A stretch of 64,000 bases of DNA, from positions 496,001-560,000 of the forward strand of contig NZ_RKRG01000002.1 of the NCBI RefSeq assembly GCF_003814835.1, given 5' to 3'. Positions 1-8,306 of this stretch are shown here, piece by piece. The stretch comes from Methanobrevibacter gottschalkii DSM 11977 (GTDB lineage: Archaea; Methanobacteriota; Methanobacteria; Methanobacteriales; Methanobacteriaceae). Position numbers and translations under genes: made by a program. Every line of letters starts with the position of its first letter. Position 1 is the first letter of the stretch. The notes under the pieces were generated by a model. It made no database searches, was not told where the DNA came from, and saw only the letters and a program-made list of their open reading frames with translations.

Positions 1-465
1 TTTTAATAAATCTGATTTGTCGTGAAAACTAAATCCAATTTCACGTGCAATGCCATTTTCTTTCATTTTTTTAACATATTCAAAGGTATCTGCATTTTTT
101 GCATTTTTAAGCCATGGTCCGTTGATATTGTGTATGAAAAATACATCAAAATAATCAATTCCAAGTCTTTCAAGCATTTCATTAACAAATTTTTCGTTGT
201 CTTCACTGTTAGTTAATGCCCAAGTAGGCATTTTATCGCAAATCTTGAATGTTTCACGGGGATATCTTTCGACTAGTGCTTTTCTGATAGCTACTTCGCT
301 TTTACCATTATGATAAGCGTAAGATGTATCGAAGTAGTTATATCCTTTTTCCATGTAAATATCAACCATTTTATTAAATAAATCCTGGTCGATTGATGAT
401 GGATCGTTTTCATCGGTTGTTGGAAGTCTCATACATCCAAAACCAAATTTAGATTTAAAATTCAT
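1..465 (-). CDS. Aldo/keto reductase, 3' end cut off by the window
   Basis: The reading frame opens at an ATG at 465 behind a good AGGAGAT ribosome binding site and stays open for 155 codons to the window edge, so the C-terminal part is missing. The N-terminus (MNFKSKFGFGCMRLP) is the first strand of the aldo/keto reductase TIM barrel. The stretch YFDTSYAYHNGKSE carries the family's active-site Asp and Tyr, and a GxSFHD-type strand follows near residue 147. Members reduce aldehydes or ketones with NAD(P)H, or with F420H2 or ferredoxin partners in methanogens. Many archaeal relatives carry a C-terminal ferredoxin domain, which would lie outside the window. Substrate cannot be told. It is divergent from hypA, with about 180 bp of AT-rich DNA between them. 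Confidence 0.85.
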   Translation of the reverse strand, partial: MNFKSKFGFGCMRLPTTDENDPSSIDQDLFNKMVDIYMEKGYNYFDTSYAYHNGKSEVAIRKALVERYPRETFKICDKMPTWALTNSEDNEKFVNEMLERLGIDYFDVFFIHNINGPWLKNAKNADTFEYVKKMKENGIAREIGFSFHDKSDLLK

Positions 466-592
466 AATACTATCTCCTATTAATTATTACTTATTTTTTG
501 ATTATTTATATATAAATGTTGTTAAACTCAACATTAATTTAAATAATTTTAAATTTAAGTATTACTCGAATATTCTCTGGATATTAAATACT

Positions 593-638
593 TTTATAAA
601 TTAACAAAACTATAATTAGTATATTAATGTTTAAGGAG
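593..638 (+). promoter_or_regulatory. Promoter and ribosome binding site of hypAB
   Basis: TTTATAAA at 593-600 fits an archaeal TATA box. Transcription would then begin near 622-626, leaving a leader of about 20 nt. AAGGAG at 633-638 sits 7 nt before the hypA ATG. Called by eye; no transcript data. Confidence 0.55.
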
Positions 639-645
639 TAGTAAA

Positions 646-1023
646 ATGCATGAATTATCTATGGCTCAAGGTATTATAAATGCAGTGTTAGATACTGCAA
701 AAGAAAATAATGCTACTGAAGTTAACAAAGTTACAATTGAAGTTGGGAGATTAGCTATGATTAATCCGGAACAACTGCAATTTATCTTAGGTGTTTTAAT
801 TGAAAACACCATAATGGAGGATGCAGAAATTAATTTTGAGGAAGTTCCCGTTGAAATGAAATGTTTTGATTGTGATTTCCACGGTAATGCTGTACTTGAT
901 GATAGTGATCACTATGCACCACTTGTTAAATGTCCTAAATGCAATAGTCTTAAAATTGATATATTGAATGGAAAAGATATCATTGTTAAAAATATTGTTA
1001 TTGAAAAACCTGATGATGCTTAA
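646..1023 (+). CDS. hypA: Hydrogenase nickel metallochaperone HypA
   Basis: HypA binds nickel and, with HypB, delivers it to the large subunit of [NiFe] hydrogenases. The protein begins MHELSMAQ; the N-terminal Met-His-Glu is the nickel site of the family. Two CxxC pairs (Cys73/Cys76 and Cys96/Cys99) form the structural zinc site. At 125 residues it is somewhat longer than bacterial HypA (about 115) and normal for archaea, where a short insert lies between the CxxC pairs. hypB follows 18 nt downstream with its own strong ribosome binding site, so the two are an operon. A methanogen growing on hydrogen needs this for its F420-reducing, Mvh and Eha/Ehb hydrogenases. Confidence 0.96.
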   Translation: MHELSMAQGIINAVLDTAKENNATEVNKVTIEVGRLAMINPEQLQFILGVLIENTIMEDAEINFEEVPVEMKCFDCDFHGNAVLDDSDHYAPLVKCPKCNSLKIDILNGKDIIVKNIVIEKPDDA

Positions 1024-1041
1024 ATTTAAGGAGGTAATAAT

Positions 1042-1692
1042 ATGCACCAAGTTGCTGATGTAGAAGTTGCAAAAAATATTATGGATGCTAATAAAAGATT
1101 AGCTGATAAAAACTTAAAAAATTTAGAAGATAAAAACATATTCTGTGTTGATTTTGTCGGAGCAATTGGTTCTGGTAAAACAACTCTTGTGGAAGATATT
1201 ATTGATAATACTGATTATAAGATTGGCGTTCTTGCAGGAGATGTTATCTCAAAATTTGATGCAGGACGTATAGAAAAACACAATGTACCTGTAGTTGGAT
1301 TAAACACTGGTAAAGAATGTCATTTGGATGCACATTTGGTAGGTCACGGACTTGCAGATTTGCCGTTAGATGATTTGGATATGGTTATTATTGAAAATGT
1401 GGGTAATTTGATTTGTCCTGTTGACTTTGAATTAGGTTCCCATTTAAGAATTGTTGTTGTTAGTGTTACTGAAGGTGACGATACTGTAGAAAAACATCCA
1501 ATTATTTTCCAAACTTCAGATGTTGTTGTTATCAATAAAATTGATTTAGCGGATGCAGTTGGTGCTGATGCTGATAAAATGGTTGCTGATGCTCAAAAAT
1601 TGAATCCTAAAATTAAAATAATCAAATCTAGCTTAAAAGAAGGTAAAGGATTAGACGAAATCATTTCAACTATTGAAGAAGCTATGAACTAA
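1042..1692 (+). CDS. hypB: Hydrogenase nickel incorporation GTPase HypB
   Basis: HypB is the GTPase partner of HypA in nickel insertion. The P-loop GAIGSGKT is at residues 40-47, the guanine-specificity motif NKID lies near residue 155, and the metal-binding segment GKECHLDAH, containing the conserved Cys-His at the dimer interface, is present. The 216-residue length matches archaeal HypB, which lacks the histidine-rich N-terminal stretch of many bacterial forms. The start ATG follows AAGGAGGT. It is co-transcribed with hypA, and the DUF354 gene begins 15 nt after its stop. Confidence 0.96.
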   Translation: MHQVADVEVAKNIMDANKRLADKNLKNLEDKNIFCVDFVGAIGSGKTTLVEDIIDNTDYKIGVLAGDVISKFDAGRIEKHNVPVVGLNTGKECHLDAHLVGHGLADLPLDDLDMVIIENVGNLICPVDFELGSHLRIVVVSVTEGDDTVEKHPIIFQTSDVVVINKIDLADAVGADADKMVADAQKLNPKIKIIKSSLKEGKGLDEIISTIEEAMN

Positions 1693-1707
1693 ATCCATGG
1701 TGATTTT

Positions 1708-2739
1708 ATGAAAGTATGGATAGATATTTCAAATGCACCTCATGTTAGGTTTTTTAAGAATGTTATTAAGTATCTAGAAGCTGAAGGTGAGGATGTAATC
1801 GTTACAGCAAGGCAATTTGGTGATATCCATAAATTAATGGAAATGTATGATATTGATTTCATTTCTGTTGGTAAACATGGTGTAAGCTTATATGATAAGC
1901 TTAAAGAAAGCACTTCAAGAGTTTATAATCTTGTTGATGTGATTCATGATGAAAATGTGGATGTTGCACTTAGCAAGCATTCAATTGAACTTCCAAGAAT
2001 CAGTTTTGGTTTAGGAATTCCAAGTTTATATGTGCTTGATAATGAACATGCTTTAGCTGCTAATAAATTAACTCTTCCTTTGTGTGATAGAATTATTACA
2101 CCAAAAATTATTGACATGTGGAAATTAATGAAATTTGGTGCGGATCCAAACACCATTATTTCTTATGACGGAACTTCTGAACTAATGCATTTTAAAGATT
2201 TTAAGTATAATGATAATATATTCGATGATTTAAATCTAAATTTAACTCATCCTAAAACTATTTTGATGAGGCCAGAACCTTCCCTTGCATCCTATTTGGA
2301 TGCTGATTGTAGAAAATCAGTTTTATCTCCAATAGTTGATGAACTGAAAAATGTAGCAAATATTTTAATTCTTCCAAGATTTAAAGAACAAGCTGAAATT
2401 TTTGAAGGAATTGAAGGGGTTTCTATTTTAAAACCTCCTGTCGACACTTCAAATATCATTAAAAAATGTGATTTGGTTATTGGTGCTGGAGGTACAATGA
2501 ATAGGGAAGCTGCAATATTGCAAACTCCGGTTATTTCCTGTTATCCCGGTAAAACATTATCTGTTGACCAATATTACATTAATAAAGGTTTAATGTATAG
2601 ATCTCAGGATACTGATGAAGTTATCCATAAAGCTTTGGAATTTATCGTTAATCCTCATGAAAGGATTGATGTTAAAACTGATGATTTATTCCAAATTATT
2701 ATAGATAACTTATATGATTTAGCTAAAAATGGTAAATAG
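1708..2739 (+). CDS. DUF354 family protein, GT-B glycosyltransferase-like
   Basis: This 343-residue soluble protein has the features of DUF354, an archaeal family related to UDP-GlcNAc 2-epimerases and MurG-type GT-B transferases. It opens with MKVWIDISNAPHVRFF, the signature start of the family, and later has a glycine-rich GAGGTMNREAA segment (about residue 259) resembling the nucleotide-sugar binding loop of GT-B folds. No signal peptide or membrane helix is visible. It starts 15 nt after hypB behind GGTGAT, so it may be read with hypAB, though nothing links its chemistry to hydrogenase maturation. Biochemical function is not established; a role in cell-surface sugar chemistry is inference. 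Confidence 0.8.
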   Translation: MKVWIDISNAPHVRFFKNVIKYLEAEGEDVIVTARQFGDIHKLMEMYDIDFISVGKHGVSLYDKLKESTSRVYNLVDVIHDENVDVALSKHSIELPRISFGLGIPSLYVLDNEHALAANKLTLPLCDRIITPKIIDMWKLMKFGADPNTIISYDGTSELMHFKDFKYNDNIFDDLNLNLTHPKTILMRPEPSLASYLDADCRKSVLSPIVDELKNVANILILPRFKEQAEIFEGIEGVSILKPPVDTSNIIKKCDLVIGAGGTMNREAAILQTPVISCYPGKTLSVDQYYINKGLMYRSQDTDEVIHKALEFIVNPHERIDVKTDDLFQIIIDNLYDLAKNGK

Positions 2740-2766
2740 TTATTTATAATACAAATTTTAAATACT

Positions 2767-2774
2767 TTATATAA
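2767..2774 (+). promoter_or_regulatory. TATA box of the tRNA-Ala gene
   Basis: TTTATATA at 2767-2774 is centred about 25 bp before the first base of the tRNA at 2795, the usual archaeal TATA-to-start distance. Confidence 0.6.
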
Positions 2775-2794
2775 TATTTAATTTATTTATTTTT

Positions 2795-2867
<73 letters not shown>

Positions 2868-2905
2868 TTTAATTTTAAAAAATAAAAGAGAATTGTGATT
2901 ATAAT

Positions 2906-3988
2906 ATGTTGTTGATTGCTCAAAACCATTTACAATTAATTTTAGAAGTTGGATTAATGTTGTTTGTAACATTAGTCTTTTGTCTTAACTTGATTCCATT
3001 GTCACTTAGTATTGTAACCTTCTTATCATTATTCATAATGGGAGGATTAACACTTCTTTTTGGTGCGGATATTGCACTTCTTGTGTTATTTTCAAGTCAA
3101 GCGGAATTTACTCACCCATTTGGACCAATTGCATTACTTGGTGCTGTAACTGCACTTGCTTCGTTAAAAGTAATGTCGGAATCTGGTGTTGATATTAGAC
3201 CACTTAGAAGATTTGTAATTTTATTCTTAGCTGGAATTACAGTATTCGGTGGATTAATGCACAGATCTTTCTTAATTTTATGGTTACTTGGTTTATTCTT
3301 AGGATACTTAATGATTTCCAAATCTTTCAGAGAAAAATCTGTATTTACATTAAAGAGAATCATGATGTTTTTCGGTGCAGCTGGAGCAGGTTTTATTTTT
3401 TTAGAAGTTCTTGCTCGTGTATCTGGCATGACAATTTTCTCTCCACTTTTAAGATTAGGTAGAATTGAACAATACTCTTTATCAAGTATTAAAATGGTAT
3501 TAAACAACATTCAATTAATAGGGCATAATGCAAATGCTTCTTATTGGGGAGCAGATGGAACAGCATTTGCTGAAGGATATATTACTTTGCCAATGCAATT
3601 AATTTTATTTTTTGGATTGCCTTTCCCACTATTCTTTGGTGTGCTTGTAAACCAAAAAGATACAATTGATTATATGCTTCCAGGTATATTTGGATGGGGA
3701 TTCGACTTTGGAATATTGGGTCTCATTGGTCTGATGATATTTGTACTTGGAACAATCATCATTGGATTTAAAGTATTAAATATGTACAGAGAAAAAAGAG
3801 AGAAAAATAATAAAAAATACTTGGGAAGGGAAGTATTATTAACAGGTGCATTAGCAGCATTCTGTGCACAATCATTAATTGGATTATTTATATTTAACAG
3901 ATCCATCAATGGTATGGCATTGTTAACATTCTTATTTGTAGGTGCATTAATTTTAGCTAATGTAGTCTCGTTAAAATCAAGATCATAA
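2906..3988 (+). CDS. Polytopic membrane protein of unknown function
   Basis: The 360-residue protein is almost wholly hydrophobic, with roughly nine predicted membrane helices and a charged loop near residue 300 (REKREKNNKKY). I do not recognise a domain. It lies between tRNA-Ala and a DUF1890/DUF1894/methionine synthase set, and the DUF1890 gene follows after 14 nt, so it probably belongs to the same transcript. A start at 2906 is supported by a weak GTGAT upstream. A loop near residue 210 (NANASYWGADGTAFAEGY) is rich in small and aromatic residues and could face the outside. Transport or cell-envelope function is possible but unproven. Confidence 0.7.
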   Translation: MLLIAQNHLQLILEVGLMLFVTLVFCLNLIPLSLSIVTFLSLFIMGGLTLLFGADIALLVLFSSQAEFTHPFGPIALLGAVTALASLKVMSESGVDIRPLRRFVILFLAGITVFGGLMHRSFLILWLLGLFLGYLMISKSFREKSVFTLKRIMMFFGAAGAGFIFLEVLARVSGMTIFSPLLRLGRIEQYSLSSIKMVLNNIQLIGHNANASYWGADGTAFAEGYITLPMQLILFFGLPFPLFFGVLVNQKDTIDYMLPGIFGWGFDFGILGLIGLMIFVLGTIIIGFKVLNMYREKREKNNKKYLGREVLLTGALAAFCAQSLIGLFIFNRSINGMALLTFLFVGALILANVVSLKSRS

Positions 3989-4002
3989 TTAGAGGTAATT
4001 AA

Positions 4003-4461
4003 ATGAAAGCTTTAATATTGCTTGGATGTCCAGAAACTCCTGCACAAACCCCAATGGCAGTTTATGTATTTAATAAGTTAACTAAAATGGGTTATGATAC
4101 TACAATTGCAGCTAATCCTGCAGCATCCAAATTAGTAAAAATATCTGACCCTGAAGGATTATATAATCTTAATTTAATTGATTTGGAAAGAACATTAGGT
4201 GAAATTAACGAAGGAGATTATGATTTACTTGTTGGATTTGTACATAAAGATGCGGCAGCTTCCTTTTTTGTAACATTTGATCAAATTTTAAATACCAAAT
4301 CCATTGCGTTAGTATTTTCAAGAGATGCTGATGAAGTGGCAGAATTTGTTAATATGATTGAAGAAAGTGGAAGCAAGGCTTTAATTTCTGCTGTTCGAGC
4401 ATTCCATAATCCTTCACCGATTAAAGTTAAATTTGATAAAGCTATTAAGGAGTTTGAATAA
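4003..4461 (+). CDS. DUF1890 family protein
   Basis: A 152-residue cytoplasmic protein beginning MKALILLGCPETPAQTP, typical of DUF1890, a family confined to methanogens. The N-terminal glycine/cysteine-containing strand-loop and the alternating strand-helix pattern suggest a Rossmann-like or CobW/B12-binding-like fold, but this is by eye. Its last base overlaps the ATG of the DUF1894 gene, which in turn overlaps the methionine synthase gene. This order (DUF1890, DUF1894, methionine synthase) is, from memory, conserved in Methanothermobacter (around MTH773-775). A role in delivering or handling the methyl donor for methionine synthesis is therefore an attractive inference. Confidence 0.78.
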   Translation: MKALILLGCPETPAQTPMAVYVFNKLTKMGYDTTIAANPAASKLVKISDPEGLYNLNLIDLERTLGEINEGDYDLLVGFVHKDAAASFFVTFDQILNTKSIALVFSRDADEVAEFVNMIEESGSKALISAVRAFHNPSPIKVKFDKAIKEFE

Positions 4462-4775
4462 TGTCATTCTGTTTAGATACTTACCTTCAACAATCTGATG
4501 ATTATGAAATTCATGCTTCAAAAGCTGGTTTTAAAGATTGTGCCATGATTATCAGATTCAAAGCTGATGATTTAGTGTATGTTAAGCCGGGAGATGAAGT
4601 TTTAGGTGTTAGAGTAATTGGTATTCCTCCAATTCCAATTGGATTTGACCATAATAAAGGAACTGTATTCATTCCATATACCAAACCTTGTCATGGAACT
4701 TCTGTTGTCGAACTTCCGATAAATGAAGAAGAAATTGAAAAAATCAGAAAACTTGATACTGGTAATAAAAAATGA
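4461..4775 (+). CDS. DUF1894 family protein
   Basis: A 104-residue protein that fits DUF1894, another methanogen-restricted family of unknown function. It has three cysteines (SFC, DCA, PCHG); the Cys-His pair in KPCHGTS could bind metal. It is translationally coupled at both ends: its ATG overlaps the last base of the upstream DUF1890 gene and its own stop (TGA) overlaps the ATG of the methionine synthase gene. That tight packing argues that the three proteins act together. No membrane segment or signal peptide. Confidence 0.76.
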   Translation: MSFCLDTYLQQSDDYEIHASKAGFKDCAMIIRFKADDLVYVKPGDEVLGVRVIGIPPIPIGFDHNKGTVFIPYTKPCHGTSVVELPINEEEIEKIRKLDTGNKK

Positions 4776-5716
4776 AATCAACTGTTGTAGGCAGTTTTCC
4801 AGCTAAGGAAAGCTCCCCATCTAATTTTAAAGATAAAATATTAAATACTTTAGGATTATATGATCCTTTTAGAGAGGCAATCAGAAGTAGTGTAATTGCT
4901 CAGCTTGATGCTGGAGTAGATATAATTTCCGACGGTCAAGTTAGGGGAGATATGGTTTCTATTTTTACAAAATATATTCCAGGAATGAAAATTGAGGATG
5001 GAAATACAGTAATCGTTTCTAAAATAAGAAATCCAATTAAGGAAATCTCTATTAAAGATATGCAATATGCAAAAAAGGTCATGAAAGAGTATTATAATGG
5101 CAACATTCCGGATGGTAAAGGAATTAAAGGAATTATTACCGGACCAAATACTATAGTCCACTCTTCAAGAATTGAATCTTTTTATAAAAACAAAGAAGAT
5201 GCAATCATTGATTTAGCACATAGTCTAAAATTTGAAGTAGATTCAATAGCTAAAAAAGTAGAACCTGTTTATATTCAGATAGATGAACCATTTTTATCCA
5301 CTGGAATGGTGGATATGAATACAGCTCGTGAAGCTATTGATATAATTCATGATGGTTTGGATATACCTTTGGGAATGCATGTATGCGGTATTTTATCTAA
5401 TGCATTCAAAGACCTTGCAAAATTTAACATTGATATTTTAGATATGGAATTCGCAGGAAATAACATAAATCTTGGGGTTTTAGAGAAAAATGCATCATTG
5501 CTTACTAATAAAAAAGTGGGATTTGGATGTATTGATTCATCGGTGCATACTGTTGATGATATTGGTGACATTGACATGTTAGTAAGTAGAGCTATTGAAA
5601 TTGTTGGGAAGGACAATTTGCTTTTAGATCCGGATTGCGGTCTTAGAAGGTCACCAAAAGATGTTGCTTTTGAAAAATTAAAGTTGATGAATGAAATTAA
5701 AGATAAATATGCATAG
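4772..5716 (+). CDS. Archaeal core methionine synthase (MetE C-terminal type, MesA-like)
   Basis: This 314-residue protein corresponds to only the catalytic C-terminal barrel of cobalamin-independent methionine synthase. It transfers a methyl group to homocysteine-thiolate bound at zinc. The zinc ligands of the family are all visible: His203 and Cys205 (MHVCG), Glu226 (MEFAGN) and Cys289 (DPDCG). The start VGSFP is the usual barrel opening. Short forms such as MTH775 of Methanothermobacter use methylcobalamin in vitro and have been called MesA; the natural donor is thought to be a methyl-corrinoid protein rather than a folate. It overlaps the DUF1894 gene by 4 nt. Confidence 0.9.
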   Translation: MKSTVVGSFPAKESSPSNFKDKILNTLGLYDPFREAIRSSVIAQLDAGVDIISDGQVRGDMVSIFTKYIPGMKIEDGNTVIVSKIRNPIKEISIKDMQYAKKVMKEYYNGNIPDGKGIKGIITGPNTIVHSSRIESFYKNKEDAIIDLAHSLKFEVDSIAKKVEPVYIQIDEPFLSTGMVDMNTAREAIDIIHDGLDIPLGMHVCGILSNAFKDLAKFNIDILDMEFAGNNINLGVLEKNASLLTNKKVGFGCIDSSVHTVDDIGDIDMLVSRAIEIVGKDNLLLDPDCGLRRSPKDVAFEKLKLMNEIKDKYA

Positions 5717-5721
5717 GTAAA

Positions 5722-6153
5722 ATGTATTTCGGATTTTCATTTATCGGATTACTATTTTTAATAATGTTGTTTATTCCAAATGTGTTGTGGAATAAATTTC
5801 AACCAACGGATTATGAAAAGTACTCTAAAAGAGAAAATATCATTCTATTGGCTTTTGAACGTGTTGGACAAGTATTGGTATGCATATTTTCTTTATTTTG
5901 CGGTGTTAATTTTAATTTGTCTATTTGTGTTGCAATTCCTTTTATTATATTGATATTATATGAATTTTATTGGATTAAATATTTTAAAAGCAATAAGACA
6001 ATGGGAGATATGTATAGTGACTTTTTAAAAATTCCACTCCCCGGTGCTACATTGCCTGTTTTGGCATTTGTCTTTTTAGGGATTTGTTCAGATAATATAC
6101 TTTTAATATTTTCCACTATAATTTGGGAACTGGTCATATTGGTATTCATTTAG
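5722..6153 (+). CDS. Small membrane protein, four helices, unknown function
   Basis: The 143-residue protein has about four hydrophobic spans (residues 3-20, 47-66, 68-88 and 105-142, the last long enough for two) and a charged cytoplasmic loop after the first helix (KFQPTDYEKYSKRE). I know similar unnamed proteins in archaea and Clostridia but no function. It begins 6 nt after the methionine synthase gene, with a weak GGTAA before the ATG, so it may be the last gene of that transcript. The 284 nt that follow hold no convincing gene. Confidence 0.65.
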   Translation: MYFGFSFIGLLFLIMLFIPNVLWNKFQPTDYEKYSKRENIILLAFERVGQVLVCIFSLFCGVNFNLSICVAIPFIILILYEFYWIKYFKSNKTMGDMYSDFLKIPLPGATLPVLAFVFLGICSDNILLIFSTIIWELVILVFI

Positions 6154-6437
6154 CTCATAAAAAAGAAATTAATTGATGAACATTACTTCGGTAGTTATAT
6201 ATTCTTAATTGTTATAAAAATTATAATTAATATGTGAAGTTTATTAAATTAATGCATTATTTGAAAGAAGATTATTTTTATGATGTAGGGATGCAGTTGA
6301 AAATATTGTTCTAATCATTCAAAACATCTTATTTAAGAAATACTGATTGTTCTATGAAATATTTAGAATATGTTGTTGAAGAAGATTTTGATAAAAAATT
6401 TTAAATTTAAAATAATTATTCCAGATTAGGTGGTTAA
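6154..6437. other. Intergenic stretch with a possible gene-tail remnant
   Basis: AT-rich. Near 6354-6404 one plus-strand frame reads MKYLEYVVEEDFDKKF then stop, which resembles the charged end of a real protein, but frames around it are broken. I see no promoter or RNA structure I would defend. Confidence 0.3.
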
Positions 6438-7169
6438 ATGAAATTTTTAGTTATTAATGGATCTCCTAGAAAACAGAATACTTATAATGTTATTAAACAA
6501 GCAAAAGTTAATTTAAATGGTGATTTTGAAGAAATAAATTTAATTAAGGAAAATATCCCCATGTGTAACGGATGTTTTAAGTGTATTCTTGAAAGTGAGA
6601 CAGAATGCCCTCATTATGATAAAATCGATCCAATAATCGAGAAGTTGCACGAATGTGATGGTTTAATTATTGGTTCGCCAGTCTATGCGATGAATGTTAC
6701 AGGACTTTTGAAAAACTTCTTTGATCATACTGCTTATTTGTATCATAGGCCTGAATTTTTTACTAAAAAAGCATTGGTTGTTGTTACAACTGCTGGTGCA
6801 GGTCATAAAAAAGTAGCTAAGTACATTGATGAAACATTAAGGCATTGGGGAGTAAATAAAGTTTATAAAATATCATTTGCTTGTGGTGGGAATGATTCAT
6901 TGGATAATGATAAAGTTAATAAAGTGTCTCAAAAATTTGCATTTGATTTAATATCGAACAAATTACATTCTCCTAAGTTTACAGATATTATATTTTATAA
7001 TGTATGGAGAGCTATGGCATTATCAAAAGATCCTATAAAGGCAGATAAGGAATATTGGTTTAATACTGGTTTAGTTAATCATGATTTTTCACCGGAAGTC
7101 AAATTGAATATTCCAAAAATTGTATTTGCAAAAATTGTATTTAATGTTTTAAAAAAAGCAATTAAATAA
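6438..7169 (+). CDS. Iron-sulfur flavoprotein-like NADPH-dependent FMN reductase
   Basis: A 243-residue protein of the flavodoxin-like NADPH-dependent FMN reductase superfamily. It opens MKFLVINGSPRKQNTYN, the phosphate-binding loop for FMN. It then carries Cys-X2-Cys-X2-Cys-X7-Cys (CNGCFKC then ECPHY), matching the compact cluster motif of methanogen iron-sulfur flavoprotein (Isf), followed by GSPVYAMNVTG, the second flavin loop. Isf proteins shuttle electrons between ferredoxin and an acceptor, perhaps oxygen or peroxide. The C-terminal 70 residues are an extension beyond the flavodoxin core. Ribosome binding site AGGTGG. Stands alone; cluster ligation is inferred from the motif only. Confidence 0.82.
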   Translation: MKFLVINGSPRKQNTYNVIKQAKVNLNGDFEEINLIKENIPMCNGCFKCILESETECPHYDKIDPIIEKLHECDGLIIGSPVYAMNVTGLLKNFFDHTAYLYHRPEFFTKKALVVVTTAGAGHKKVAKYIDETLRHWGVNKVYKISFACGGNDSLDNDKVNKVSQKFAFDLISNKLHSPKFTDIIFYNVWRAMALSKDPIKADKEYWFNTGLVNHDFSPEVKLNIPKIVFAKIVFNVLKKAIK

Positions 7170-7244
7170 TAATATGGATTTTAAAGTAATGTTATATATC
7201 TGAAATGATAAATTTATTGTACTGATTAATTAATTGGGATTATA

Positions 7245-8273
7245 ATGGTTTTAAGGGAAAACAGAATTTTTTATTTAGATGAATTAAGAGCTATTGCAAT
7301 TTTATGCGTAATATTTGCTCATACAATTCAAAATTTTCCCACTAATATGGATTATTTAACATCTCCCACTCTTCTTTCTTATCTTACAGTTGCTAGAATG
7401 GGTGTTATTCTTTTTTTCATGATTAGTGGGGCATTGCTGATTGGCAGGGAATATAATTTATCTGATTTTTTAAAAAGAAGATTTGCCAGAGTATTAATTC
7501 CAACAATTTTTTGGCAGATTATTGGATATTTATCAGTTCTAATTTTTATAGGTTTTACTTATGATAATTTAGTTCAAGCAAGTGTTCAAGTTGGTTTTCC
7601 ATGGTTTGTATGTGCAATTTTAGGGATTTATTTTGTTATTCCCATATTTAATTCCTTTATTAAAGAATATGGGATTAAAGGTGCAGAATATTTCTTGATT
7701 ATATGGGTATTTTTAGTTATATTAACAAATATGCAGCTAAATGAAACTTATTATATTGATTTCATATTCAACAATGTAGGAATATATATTGGATATGCAG
7801 TTTTAGGTTATTATTTAGCAAATAAAGAGTTTAATATATACTCTTTTCCTATGGTTGTAATATGCAGTGTTCTTTTTATTATTTCTCTTGCTTTAAATAG
7901 TTATTATGCATTTAATTTTAGTCATGTATTTTACATAGAGTCCTATTCAATTATTGTTCAATGTGCTTTGTTATTTTTGATTTTAAGGTATATGAGTAAA
8001 TTAGCTAAATTTAGACCAAAGTTTGTTTTATCAAAACTACATTCATTTGTTCAAAATTCATTTATTGGTAGCTTTATTTACTATTTAAGTATTTTTAGTT
8101 TTACGATTTACTTAATGCACGGTTTTATTGTAAATGCAATTATTAAATACATGCCAGTTACTCAATTTAGTATGATTCCAGCAATATTTCTATTAATAGC
8201 TGTAATTTCTATTGTTATTGCTGCAGTTTTGTCTAAAATGCCTATTATCAGCAAGTTGTGCGGTATTTATTGA
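7245..8273 (+). CDS. Acyltransferase 3 family membrane protein
   Basis: The 342-residue protein has about ten membrane helices and the N-terminal signature of acyltransferase family 3: FYLDELRAIAILCVIFAH, in which Arg and His are the conserved catalytic-region residues. Such enzymes (OafA, WecH, NodX types) move acetyl or other acyl groups from the cytoplasm to sugars on the outer face of the membrane, so a role in modifying pseudomurein, exopolysaccharide or glycoprotein glycans is likely. It has its own transcript: 75 nt upstream are AT-rich and no neighbour on the same strand is close. Converges on the cobalt-precorrin gene. Confidence 0.88.
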   Translation: MVLRENRIFYLDELRAIAILCVIFAHTIQNFPTNMDYLTSPTLLSYLTVARMGVILFFMISGALLIGREYNLSDFLKRRFARVLIPTIFWQIIGYLSVLIFIGFTYDNLVQASVQVGFPWFVCAILGIYFVIPIFNSFIKEYGIKGAEYFLIIWVFLVILTNMQLNETYYIDFIFNNVGIYIGYAVLGYYLANKEFNIYSFPMVVICSVLFIISLALNSYYAFNFSHVFYIESYSIIVQCALLFLILRYMSKLAKFRPKFVLSKLHSFVQNSFIGSFIYYLSIFSFTIYLMHGFIVNAIIKYMPVTQFSMIPAIFLLIAVISIVIAAVLSKMPIISKLCGIY

Positions 8274-8306
8274 GAAAAATAGAATAAAAAAGTATGAATA
8301 TGAAAT

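Noticed and set aside
22-216. Plus-strand open frame at the window start
   Set aside because: It lies opposite the aldo/keto reductase, which has an excellent domain match and ribosome binding site; this frame is its shadow.
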